Assembly: GCF_032854445.1 (NCBI RefSeq)
Contig: NC_088307.1
Span: 186,001-250,000, forward strand
Length of the DNA: 64,000 nucleotides
Direction: 5' to 3'
DNA from: Liolophura sinensis
Taxonomy: Eukaryota > Mollusca > Polyplacophora > Chitonida > Chitonidae
Part shown: positions 47,681-59,089 of the stretch, piece after piece
Position numbering within the stretch: the first letter of the stretch is position 1
Layout: every line of letters starts with the position of its first letter
Program-made: the position numbers and the translations under genes
The notes under the pieces: model-generated
The model's input: only the letters and a program-made list of their open reading frames with translations
Told to the model about the DNA's origin: nothing
Databases searched by the model: none

Positions 47681-48429
47681 CTATAGTCTATTTCTTTTAG
47701 AGAGTCGCCTATATTCAGCTGTCTGTGAAATCAGTCATACTCGCTACCAAAATTGCCTTTAGCCAGTGACACGTAACAATCCAAGCTCTACACACTGACG
47801 TGTTAAACGTCTACATCAATACAATGGAAATACATTTAGAATACTTTTTTTAATTCATCATGTTAATCTCCATTAGCTTAGTTTTGACACCAAGAACTCA
47901 TTGCCTGCCGTGAAGCCATCATTATTCAAATGCAAGTTGCATGCTGGATAATGGGCGTGGAGTATAATTTGTTTCACAATGTCCACACCCACAAGCGGTT
48001 AGAAGAAATTCCACGAGTAACACAGCCTACACTACTGTCTCTGCGGATAGACCACGTGGCTTAAATTTCCTAATATCCACCTCTAAGTAAGTACCGCCGT
48101 AAGATCATATACTCGTGTACGAGATAAAATAAAATTCATTTATTATGGTTGTCAGCCCATTTTATAGCATGCCACTGATTACTGAACAATTATGACGTCA
48201 CCTGAGGCAATGGGTTCTTGTCGTCGAAACAGAGCTTATGGACTTTAACATTATGAATTAGAAAAAGTGTTCTAACTTCATTTTCCTCGCAATAATATTG
48301 ACGTTCAACATGTCAGTCTGTAGAGTTTGGGTATTTACGTGTCACTGACTAAAGGCAATTTTGATAGCGAGTATGGCTGATTTTACTGAGAACTGAACAT
48401 AGCCGATTCGCTATAGAAACGGACTATAG
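47681..48429. mobile_element. long inverted-repeat (foldback/MITE-like) element
   Basis: Two arms of about 276 bp (47681-47956 and 48154-48429) are diverged inverse complements around a 197-bp loop. Matching landmarks are CTATAGTCTATTTC and its inverse GGACTATAG at the tips, CTACCAAAATTGCCTTTAGC / CTAAAGGCAATTTTGATAG, CTCTACACACTGACGTGTTA / AACATGTCAGTCTGTAGAG, and CATGCTGGATAATGGGC / GCCCATTTTATAGCATG at the loop side. No transposase frame is visible. It is probably a non-autonomous DNA element or a collapsed inverted duplication. Confidence 0.85.
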
Positions 48430-48479
48430 TCCCTTAGCACAGAATTAACATAGGCAGTCCCAGTATAATATAGACTTAC

Positions 48480-48543
48480 CGGTCAGTTCCACAACCAATC
48501 CGATATCAATTGCAGAGTGGTGGCCCGGCAGTGTTATCCCCAG
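48480..48543 (-). CDS. candidate 64-bp internal exon, unknown gene
   Basis: The segment is bounded by acceptor AAACTTTCCAG/CTGG and strong donor TGACCG/GTAAGTC and is open throughout, giving LGITLPGHHSAIDIGLVVEL plus TG. The composition is protein-like but no family was recognised. It lies about 7 kb upstream of CAP exon 1 on the same strand and could instead be an untranslated 5' exon of that gene. Its coding phase (1) would not match CAP exon 1, so it is not a coding exon of it. Confidence 0.3.
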
Positions 48544-49880
48544 CTGGAAAGTTTATACTTATGCCAATTCATTCTCCAACAGGTTAAAATGAGCCGAGTT
48601 CAATGGAGATGATAACTACAACAACAGTGATACGACTGCTAATAGAGTAATATGAATATTGATAGTCATAACGTCTTTGATATATGATGAACTGCCCTAC
48701 AAAAAATCACAAAACAAGAGAATATTTTAATGATCTAATCATTCATTCTGCTACGTCTCCTTATATTCTGAACAAATGCTTAAAGTAAAAAGTGTCAAAA
48801 TCAGCTCCTGATACAAACCGTATACAGACGTTTTATACGCCTTTCCCCACTTGATGTACAGGTGGGTTACAGTTCAAGGATCGTCACGCATGGTGAGCAG
48901 AACACCCGATAGCAACTCGTTCACAATCAACCCATTATACCCTCGTCAAGGTTTACTGATCACAATGCATATTAATTCATGCTAATTATTATCTTCTTCA
49001 TTTGGTTCGAATGCTTTGTCAATAAGTCACATTGATTTATATGGTAGGATATAATTGCCATAACTGCTTTTGTCCCTTCTACGCATTATTTAGAGCAGAC
49101 AATAATGCAAAATGACGAAAGAACGTGGCCAATGCGAGACAAAATTACGATGATGTGCATTTTACATATCACATGAAAAATAGTCGTCAGTAACTTGACG
49201 AGGGTCGATAGTTTACCACGAGTACTTCGTTATCATCCAACCACTACAAAACTGACCGCCATCCAATGAGTAAAAAAGTCTTAGGTGTGGCATTAAGCAA
49301 TGAATCTGTTAATGAAACCAATAATCCAAAGTGGCATGGTATGAATCCAATCAGCCATTTCCTTGCTCAGTGTGACCTAGTGATAAATGTTGTACTTCTC
49401 CGGATAAGGCTAGGGTAACAGAGCTTTAGTATTACATGAATACTTGGAACATACCGGTAGAATTTCCGTATATCGCGCAGCTCAGTGAAAGTCCAGTGAT
49501 CTGCCTGTAGAATATTCAGAACAGATTCGTTCAGAGAAAGCCGGTAGCTGATGTCAACATAACCAATGATCCGCGTGCAAAATAGTCAGTGCACTTTTGT
49601 CCGGAGAATTCAGGTAGGTGGTGTCCACACCATGTAAATAACTGACCACCGAAATAATCGATGACCGTCATGGTGCTGGCCACGTGACCGATCGAATGCT
49701 GTTATCTAAGACACTACTATGCCGTTTCAGCTAAATAATAAGCTCCTAGTTGCTATGTCAACCGTATCGGTCTGCTAAACTAAATGCCACGGACGGCTGG
49801 TTTGCTAACAACACGGTGTGCAGATGTTACCGTTACTAGTCCTTTCACTGTACATGAAAATCTTCACAATTACATGTACA
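48544..49880. other. unassigned unique sequence
   Basis: Non-repetitive sequence. Beyond the candidate exon at 48480-48543 I see nothing to annotate. Confidence 0.4.
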
Positions 49881-49884
49881 TGTA

Positions 49885-52800
49885 ATATTCAATAAGCAAC
49901 ATTGTCACATCCAAACCGTTGGTCCGGGCTGAGAACACGAAGTCATACACACTATATGCTAACCACCACCTATATACCCATTGTCACATTCAAACTGTAC
50001 GTCCAGACTGAGACCACAGGAAAAGTCATTCACACTATATGCTAACCAATACATATTTACCCATTGTCACACCCAAATCCTAGGACCAGACTGAGATCAC
50101 AGGAAAAGTTAACCGGTTTAGATCCTAATCAGTACATATTTACCTATTGTCACCTTCAAACCGTAGGTCCAAATGGAGAGCACAGGAAAAGTTATCCAGA
50201 TTAGATGCTAGCCAGTGCCTGTTTACCCATTGTTACATTAAAACTGTAGTTCTAGAGAAAGAGCACAGGAAAAGTCATCCACACTATATGCAAACTAGTA
50301 CCTGTTTACCCACTGTCACATTCGAACCGTAGGTCCAGACAGAGAGCACAGGAAAAGTCATCCACACTATATGCAAACTAATACCTGTTTACCCATTGTA
50401 ACATTCAAACCGTAGGTCCAGACAGAGAGCACAGGAAAAGTCATCCACACTATATGTTCACCAGTACCTATTTATCCATTGTCACATTCAAACTGTAGGT
50501 CATGAGAGAGAGCACAGGAAAAGTCATCCACACTATATGTTCACCAGTAAATATTTATCCATTGTCACATTCAAACTGTAGGTCCAGAGAGAGAGCACAG
50601 GAAAAGTCATCCACACTATATGTTCACCAGTACCTATTTATCCATTGTCACATTCAAACTGTAGGTCCAGAGAGTGAGCATAGGAAAAGTCATCCACACT
50701 ATATGTTCACCAGTACCTATTTATCCATGGTCATATTCAAACTGTAGGTCCAGAGAGAGAGCATAGGAAAAGTCATCCACACTATATGCAAACTAGTACC
50801 TGTTTACCCATTGTAACATTCAAACTGTAGGTCCAGAGAGAGAGCATAGGAAAAGTCATGCACACTATATGCTAACCAATACATATTTATCCATTGTCAC
50901 AAACTAGTACCTGTTTAGTACCTGTAACATTCAAACCGTAGTTCCAGACTGACAGCACAGGAAAAGTCATTCATACTATACGCAAACAAGTACCTATTTA
51001 CCCATTTTAACATTCAAATCGTAGGTGCAGTTAGAGAGCACAAAAAAGTCATCCACACTATATGCTAGCCAGCACTTTTACCCTTTGTCACATTCAAACC
51101 GTAGGTCCGGTTTGAGAGCACAAGAAAGGTTATCCAGATTAGACAATAACCAGTAACTATTTACCCATTCTCACATTCAAACGGTAGGTCCAAATGGAGA
51201 GACCAGGAAAAATCATGCACACTATATGCTAACCAATACATATCTATCCATTCTTCCATTCAAACCGTAGATCCAGGCAGAGAGCACAGGAAAAATCATG
51301 CACACTGCATGTTAACCAATACCTATCTATCCATTCTTCCATTCAAACCGTAGATCCAGGCAGAGAGCACAGGAAAAATCATGCACACTATATGCTAACC
51401 AATACATATCTATCCATTCTCCCATTCAAACCGTAGACCCAGGCGGAGAGCACAGGAAAAATCATGTACACCGCATGCTAACCAATACATATCTATCCAT
51501 TCTCCCTTTCAAACCATAGATCCAGGCAGAGAGCACAGGAAAACTCATGCACACTAAATGGTAACCAATACATATCTATCCATTCTCCCATTCAAACCGT
51601 AGACCCAGGCGGAGAGCACAGGAAAAATCATGTACACTGCATGCTAACCAATACATATCTATCCATTCTCCCATTCAAACCATAGATCCAGGCAGAGAGC
51701 ACAGGAAAAATCATGCACACTATATGCTAACCAGTACCTATTTACCAATTGTCACATTTAAACGGCAGATCCAGACAGAGAGCACAGGAAAAACAATGCA
51801 CACTATACGCTTACCAATACATATCTATCCATTCTCCCATTCAAACCGTAGATCCGGGCAGAGAGCACAGGAAAAATCATGCACACTATATGCTAACCAG
51901 TACCTATTTACCAATTGTCACATTTAAACGGTAGATCCAGACAGAGAGCACAGGAAAAACCATGCACACTATATGCTAACCAGTACCTATTTACCCATTG
52001 TCACATTTAAACGGTAGATCCAGACAGAGAGCACAGGAAAAACCATGCACACTATATGGTAACCAATATATATCTATCCATTCTCTCATTCAAACCTTAG
52101 ATCCAGGCAGACAGCACAGGAAAAATCATGCACACTATATGGTAAACAATACATATCTATCCATTCTCCCATTCAAACCGTAGATCCAGACAGAGAGCAC
52201 AGGAAAACTCATGCGCACTATATGGTAACCAATCCATATCTATCCATTCTCCCATTCAAACCGTAGATCCAGGCAGAGAGCACAGGAAAACTCGTGCACA
52301 CTGCATGCTAACCAGTACCTATATACCCCTTTTCACATTCAAACCGCAGGTCAAGTCAGAGAGCACAGTTAAAGTTATCCAGATTAGATAATACCCAGTA
52401 AATTTTTACCTATTCCCACGTTCAAACCGTAAGTCCAGATGGAGAGCACAGGAAACGTGATCCACACTATATGCTAACCACTACCTATTTAGCCATTGTT
52501 ACATTCAAACCGTAAGTCCAGATGGAGAGAACAGGAAAAGTCATCCACACTATATGCTAACCACTACCTATTTAGCCATTGTTACATTCAAACCGTAAGT
52601 CCAGATGGAGAGCACAGGAAACGTGATCCACACTATATGCTAATTAGTATCTATTTACCCATTGTCACATTTAAATCGATGGACCACACAGAGAGCACAG
52701 GTAAAGTTATCCACACTATATGCTAACCACTTCCTATTTACCCATTGTCACATTTAAACCGATGGACCACACAGAGGGCACAGGTAAAGTTATCCACACT

Positions 52801-53640
52801 ATATGCTAACTAGTATTTATTTACCCATTGTCACATTTAAACCGATGGACCACACAACGAGCACAGGTAAAGTCATCCACACTATATGCTAACTACTACC
52901 TATTTAGCCATTGTTACATTCAAACAATAAGTCCAGATGGAGAGCACAGGAAACGTGATGCACACTATATGCTAACTAGTATCTATTTACCCATTGTCAC
53001 ATTTAAATTGATGGACCACACAGAGAGCACAGGTAAAGTTATCCACACTATATGCTAACTAGTATTTATTTACCCATTGTCACATTTAAACCGATGGACC
53101 ACACAAAGAGCACAGGTAAAGTTATCCACACTATATGCTAACCACTTCCTATTTACCCATTGTTACATTCAAACCGTAAGTCCAGATGGAGAGCACAGGA
53201 AACGTGATCCACACTATATGCTAACTAGTATTTATTTACCCATTGTCACATTTAAACCGATGGACCACACAAAGAGCACAGGTAAAGTTATCCACACTAT
53301 ATGCTAACCACTTCCTATTTAGCCATTGTTACATTCAAACCGTAAGTCCAGATGGAGAGCACAGGAAACGTGATCCACACTATATGCTAACCACTACCTA
53401 TTTAGCCATTGTTACATTCAAACCGTAAGTCCAGATGGAGAGCACAGGTAAAGTTATCCACACTATATGCTAACTAGTATTTATTTACCCATTGTCACAT
53501 TTAAATCGATGGACCACACAGAGAGCACAGGTAAAGTTATCCACACTATGTGCTAACTAGTATTTATTTACCCATTGTCACATTTAAACCGATGGACCAC
53601 ACAGAGAGCACAGGTAAAGTTATCCACACTATATGCTAGA
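49885..53640. repeat. 83-bp minisatellite array, ~45 copies
   Basis: Unit: CATTGTCACATTCAAACCGT, AGGTCCAGACAGAGAGCACA, GGAAAAGTCATCCACACTAT, ATGCTAACCAGTACCTATTT, ACC. Subfamilies are arranged in blocks: the form above (50100-51100), an ATTCTCCCATTCAAACCGTA form (51230-52300), and from 52480 a dimeric 166-bp pattern. The dimer alternates CCGTAAGTCCAGATGGAGAG with CCGATGGACCACACAGAGAG units. The second type reads CACAGGTAAAGTTATCC. Confidence 0.95.
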
Positions 53641-54000
53641 CAGTGCATATTCCTGCGTGTTTCGGAAAATGTTGAACTGCTCAGTGATTTTTTTATATCT
53701 AAAGTTATTCGTGTATTTACACACGACTGAATTAAAGCTGTGTGCATGAAGTATCAGAAACAAGCTTGTCAGGATGACCACCTGGAACAATGTAAATTTC
53801 TCCCACTGCACACAGCTGACTGTTAAGTTCAGGGGTCATTGCTGGGCGAGAGGTCTCAGCGGACATGACATATAATACGTCGTGATAAAATCCCAGCTAT
53901 TGCTCGTCCAGTCGCAGTTTGGGAATCCGCAGGTACCACTTACATCGACGGCTGGAGAAGTGAATTGTCAAAAGTCAAATGTTGTCTTACATATCGCCTG
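53641..54000. other. unassigned unique sequence
   Basis: A short unique stretch between arrays. No gene was recognised. Confidence 0.5.
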
Positions 54001-54530
54001 TTAGGCCCAGTACAAAATGGTGTGGTTGATGGGTGGTGGAGGTGTTGTTGATGGGTGGTGAAGGTGAAAGCGGGGATGTTTGATGGGTGATGGTGTGGTT
54101 AATGGATGTTGAGGGTGGTGGTGGCATGGTTGATGGATGACGAGGGTGATGAGGGTTGAGGTGGTGGTGTGGTGGTGGCGTAGTTGATGGATGGCTAAGG
54201 TGGTGTGTGTGGTGGACGAATGGTGGCGGTTTTTGTTGTGCTGTTTGATGGGTGATGAGAGTGGTTGTGGGATCGTGATTGATAGATTGTGAGGGAGGTG
54301 GTGGTGGTGTGGTTGATGGTTGGTGGTGTTGTGGTGGTAATGGTTGTGGGGGTGGTTTGTTTGATGGGTAGGATGGTGGTGTGGTTAATGGGTAGTTGTG
54401 GTGATGTGGATGATGGTTGGTGAGGGTAATGCTGGACTTCTTTGATGGGCAGTGTTGATGGTGTGGTTGATGGGTGTTGGTGTGGTGTAGGCGGTGTGAT
54501 TGACGGATGGTGAGACTGGAGGTGGTGCTG
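54001..54530. repeat. G-rich GGTGGTG/TTGATGG minisatellite
   Basis: Irregular repeats of GGTGGTGTGGTTGATGGGTG and GTGAGGGTGGTGG types, unit about 25-30 bp. The plus strand has almost no C, so this is the most strand-skewed array in the window. Confidence 0.9.
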
Positions 54531-55590
54531 TTTGGTGCTGTTTTACTAGGGGAATATCAGTGTCTCCACCAAACAGTTTAATCTGATTAGAACTTGATTC
54601 AAACATCACCCAGTTGTTTATTACAATCTGGTTGGTAGTTAAAATCCAGCACTGGTACAGCATCAGCTCAAACACTAAATTCATCGACATGTCGACTAGT
54701 TTGCGACTCAAGTCTTTTTCACCCATGATACCAAAAATCATTTACATGTAGCAGGACAAGGTGAGTCTTTACCTGGGAAGTTTTTATGTCATAATAATAT
54801 GTTTGTTCTCGTGCTTGATGTTGCATTCAGCAATATTTACGTGTAGGCCATACGATGTTGACCGCCAGTCACAATGACGGTGTTTTAACAGTGTAGATAT
54901 CCTGACCAGCGCACTCAGTGACCTCTGTCTTCTGAGCCACTCACTATTTAAATAGATCAGAATGCAGCTGTATTGACATAAGCCTGTGATTTCAGAGACC
55001 ATATTTAAATGAAGTGTGACTTAGCGTTGTGTTGTGGCACTACCATAGGGTTAACGAGAGAAAGCGTGACTGGGACCCCCAAGGAGTTAGACATTAGTCT
55101 GGAGGATTTGTCATAAGGAGCACTAGATATTGCATGTAGCTTCACAATGCCCCTCAGCACTTTTTCAACGGCTGCTTCGCCAAATGACTCCGACTTAGAT
55201 TAAGGGCTAACTTATAAGTAATTAAGTGAATCAGCAATATACTCTTATGCAGTTGTAGTATTTAAAGACAAACATCCGTTTATTAATATAGAACTGCATA
55301 TACAGAACAACACCCAAGGCTGTTTTTGTTCTGTTCAACGCCATTATTGAGCTTTGACTGTTTTGTGCACTAACATTTAGAACTAGAGCAAACGGTTAGG
55401 AATGACATTTACCGGATCTAAACTCGGACACGCAATTATTCATTTATTAAAATGTTACAAACGCCTGTGTTGTACATAAACCTCATTGACGTCTGCTACA
55501 CGTTAAACTCGTTCCGGTACATTTTGCACAGTGCCTGGGCAGCTTCAGTCAGCCGCGACCCATAGTAATAATATATAGTGCCGTAATGCT
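54531..55590. other. unique sequence with one weak minus-strand ORF
   Basis: A minus-strand frame from 54741 runs 118 codons into the G-rich array. Its first ~65 codons (MIFGIMGEKDLSRKLVDMSM and on) have a protein-like composition, but no acceptor, donor or homology was recognised. The rest is featureless. Confidence 0.3.
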
Positions 55591-55594
55591 GACA

Positions 55595-56805
55595 TCGTCG
55601 TCGTACTTATTCAGTGTCGTTGTGCCTATACATAGTGCCGTCGTGTTTACACACAGCATCGTCATGCTTATATAAAATGTCGTCTTGCTTATACACAGTA
55701 TCGTCGTGCGTATACACGGTGTCGTCGTGCTTATTCACAGCTTCGCCATGCTTATACACAGCGTCGTTATGCTTGTACACACTTCGTCATGCTTATACAC
55801 AGCATTGTTATGCTTGTACACAGTGTCGCCGTGCGTACACACAGTGTCGTCGTGGTTATACAATTTCGTTGTGCTTACACATGGTGTCGTCGTGTGTACT
55901 CACAGCTTCATCATCCTTTTACACAGTCTCATCGTGTATATACACAGTGTCATTATGCCTATTCACAGCTTCGTCATGCTTATACACAGCTTCATCATGC
56001 TTATACACAATGCCGACGTGCTTATTCACAGCTTCATCATGCGTATACACAGTGCCGGCGTGCTTATTCACAGCTTCATCATGCTTATACACGTCATGCC
56101 TATACACACTGTCGTCCTGCTTATACACTGTGTTGTCGTGCTTATACACTGGATCGTCATGCTTATACACTGTGTCGTCATGTTTATACACAGCATCGTT
56201 ATGCTTATACACTGTGTCGTCATGCTTATACACAGCTTCACCATGCTTATACACTGGATCGTCCATCATGTACACAGTGTCGTCATGTTTATACACAGCT
56301 TCGTCATGCTTACACACCGATTCGTCATGCTTACACACCGCTTTGTCATGTTTATACACAGTTTCGTCATGTTTATACACACCTTCGTCATGCTTACACA
56401 GCGCTTCGTCATGCTTACACACCGCTTCGTCATGTTTATACACAGTTTCGTCATGTTTATACACAGCTTCGTCATGCTTACACAGCGCTTCGTCATGCTT
56501 ACACACTGTTTCGTCATGTTTATACACAGTTTCGTCATGTTTATACACAGCTTCATCATGCTTACACATCGCTTCGTCGTGCTTACACACCGCTTCGTCA
56601 TGTTTATGCACAGTTTCGTCATGTTTATACACAGCTTCGTCATGCTTACACAGCGCTTTGTCTTGCTTATACACAGTGTCGTCGTGTTTTTTTACTCTTC
56701 ATCATGCTTATACCCAGTGTTGTCCTGTTTATTTACAGCTTCATCATGCTTAAACCCAGTGTGGTAATGCACATACACTGTGTCGTCGTGCTTATACAAA
56801 GCATC
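55595..56805. repeat. 21-bp minisatellite array
   Basis: About 57 copies of CGTCATGCTTATACACAGCT plus T, with variants ATGTTTATACACAGTTTC and GCTTACACACCGCTTC. From about 56280 the units form higher-order groups of roughly 120 bp. Open frames of up to 379 codons on the plus strand (period SSCLYTV) are artefacts of the period. Confidence 0.95.
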
Positions 56806-57435
56806 GAGCCATCTACAGTGTGGTCCTCGAAATAGGGATGTTCAATGACACCTCTAAAGATCAGAGTCGATGCGCGAACTTCCTAATGTTGTGATCAGCT
56901 TGCATGCGTGTCACATACTTCCTGCAGACATATTAATAGCCTACTAACGGTCTTCCACAGCCTTTTAGGAAATATTGAAACTTTACCTAATTCAAAACGA
57001 GAAATAAAAACAAAATCCTACAAGAGGAGCATTGGTCAAATGATAATGTCTGCTTCATTCAGCCCAGATACTGGCTCAACTTAGTAAAATTGTCCATGGA
57101 GTGTAGTTTATCAGATTCCACTATGCCCGGGCTACATGTATCCTACCAACAATGTAGAAGGGCTCTTATTCACAACTCTGCAACATCATATCATGGCCAG
57201 TAAGGTCTGATTTTGGTTTGAACCCATTTAGAAATCCCTGTGATGATCTGGGCAACTGCTCTGTCAAATGACCAGTGCTCATGACGTTATCAGGATGCCC
57301 GACGTGTAGCATAGACTGTACTGAGTAATTTACTCCTTAACATTAGCAAATATGTATGACATCTGTAAACAACTGTACAGTCTTGACCAAGTATGTCTTG
57401 TGTCTCTTGTGTGTCTCTCTTGACACACACTTGGT
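56806..57435. other. unassigned unique sequence
   Basis: Non-repetitive sequence between the 21-bp array and the foldback element. No exon was recognised. Confidence 0.45.
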
Positions 57436-57860
57436 CTGCAGTTTCAAACTTCATGTTATTTTCAAGGAATATGAATATGAATGTCCACAGAAGTCTTTAT
57501 TTATACACGATATGTGTTACTAGTAACTAAGGAACATGTTACGTACATGTAACATGAATTGTAAAGATACCCGGATGATTGTTTTATTTTCTGGCCAACG
57601 GAAGCCGGGCCGATTGATCTTCTCTTTGACAGCCTCAATAACCTTCATCCCCAAATATCCTTCACAATGGAAGTAAATTCTAAGTCAATACCCTTTATAG
57701 ACATACTTGTCTTGAAAGAGGGGACTTCTTTATCTTTACAATTCATGTTACATGTACGTAACATGTTCCTTAGTTACTGGTAACACATATCGTGTATAAA
57801 AACTTCTGTGGACATTCATATTCATATTCCTTGAAAATAACATGAAGTTCGAAACTGCAG
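57436..57860. mobile_element. foldback structure enclosing a Penelope-like RT remnant
   Basis: Arms of about 130 bp (57436-57569 and 57731-57860) are close inverse complements: CTGCAGTTTCAAACTTCATG opens the first and GAAGTTCGAAACTGCAG closes the second. Each arm also contains a near-palindrome around CATGTTACGTACATGTAACA. The 161-bp centre is coding-like on the plus strand (see the RT entry). Penelope-like elements commonly have complex tandem or inverted termini, which fits. Confidence 0.8.
57564..57733 (+). pseudogene. reverse transcriptase fragment, Penelope-like retroelement
   Basis: About 56 codons are open between the foldback arms: RYPDDCFIFWP, then LFDSLNNLHPQISFTMEV and SIPFIDILVLK. 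This matches the RT palm region around the catalytic Y-x-D-D box and the following L-N-x-L-H-P / F-T-M-E / P-F-x-D motifs typical of Penelope-like elements. The box reads YPDD, where YVDD or YADD is usual. A stop codon lies directly upstream (TAA), and the frame runs into the second inverted arm. It is a dead fragment of a retroelement. Confidence 0.75.
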
Positions 57861-57958
57861 TTTGGAATATAACAGAATGTAGAAAGTTTAGAGGGCGTTT
57901 TGTTATTTATATATATATATGAAAAAAATAATAAAACGCCTCCTCAACAACTACTCAC

Positions 57959-58057
57959 CCGAGCCTGTTGTTTGAGGTCGTACTGTCGCCTGCACCATGT
58001 CAGCTGTATTGGCCCACACTGCACCGTCCATGACTGGGGATCCCCCGGATTCACCAT
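57959..58057 (-). CDS. candidate first coding exon, unknown gene
   Basis: On the minus strand an ATG at 58057 opens 33 codons (MVNPGDPQSWTVQCGPIQLT, then WCRRQYDLKQQAR). They end at a consensus donor GCTCGG/GTGAGT in phase 0. Composition and splice context look like a genuine N-terminal exon. The frame stops shortly after the donor if unspliced (TGA), as expected for an intron. I could not find the next exon, which would have to lie below 57959, past the Penelope-like foldback. No family was recognised. Confidence 0.35.
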
Positions 58058-59089
58058 CGTTCAATATCAAATCTACACCTTACATGAATTGTAAAGCAGG
58101 ATCTAAGATGTACCAGATCTGATCCAGTCGGTTGGCGGCTGCATAAAATCTGTCATCGAAGAAAGTTTAAACGTTTTTCACAGCTCCTTCTTTATATCTA
58201 CACAAAAACTGAAACAATACTGAAAGTCACCCCCTAAACTGAATAGAACAGACGACGCATCTCTTGGGGATCTCGGGGACAGGGATTCACTTAGCTGCCT
58301 CCAGGGTAAACACAGCCCCTGTGTACAATTCCACGAACGCGGCTATACTTGGTATATACGGATACAACTGTAGACCTATCGGGTTGGGCTGACTTTGCAG
58401 TCTCAATTCGTAAACACAGTCCAGCTGTACCTCATACCCCTACCAGGCGTAACACCTCTACCAGGTATACCTGCTGAACACACTGCACCGCACTGACACA
58501 CAGGCACGACTGTCGAGCAGCTCCACATTTACACAACTTCTACAACTCAGACCTCTAACCTTCAACTATTATATCAACTGCGTTATTGTCTGCACATAGC
58601 TGCAGACAACAGGTTGTAGTTTTATGATATATGCTGGGGACATAAATTCTTGGCTGAATGCTAAACGAGTTGGTCCAGTTCTATCGTTGAATTAAAAATG
58701 TCACTCCCGACAAAGCTTAAGTCGGTCAGGGAGCTTCTATTTATATTCGTCCGTCTCATTTATAACTGCAAGGTGCATACAAGTCTGCTGAAGTTCGGGG
58801 ACTATCAATGAGACAGTCAACAACACCGTCACATGTGGCATTGCACTAGCCTGAGCTTACATTTAGACAGCCACATAACGGTTAAAGCACAGGTTAAAGG
58901 CTTAGATAACTGCCACGCTTCCTTGAATTACATGTGTAACATAAAGCAATGGTCAGTATAAGGTCGTGTGTGGCAGACATTTAGCAGAGTTATGTGACTT
59001 TTTCTCTAGTCTCCTCTGTGATGACCATCTCGCAACACGTTTGCCATCTACACAGGCTGTCAGGGTCGTCTTACTGCAATGTAATATTG
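58058..59089. other. unassigned unique sequence
   Basis: Non-repetitive sequence of mixed composition. It could hold the promoter of the candidate exon at 57959-58057, but no clear core-promoter motif was seen. Confidence 0.4.

Noticed and set aside
54385-54741. 118-codon minus-strand ORF starting MIFGIMGEKDLSRK
   Set aside because: The second half lies in the G-rich minisatellite and the first half lacks splice signals and known homology. Kept only as a remark in the region entry.
55614-56753. 379-codon Cys/Ser/Tyr-rich repeat protein
   Set aside because: A 7-residue period from the 21-bp array, with three plus-strand frames and the minus strand all open.
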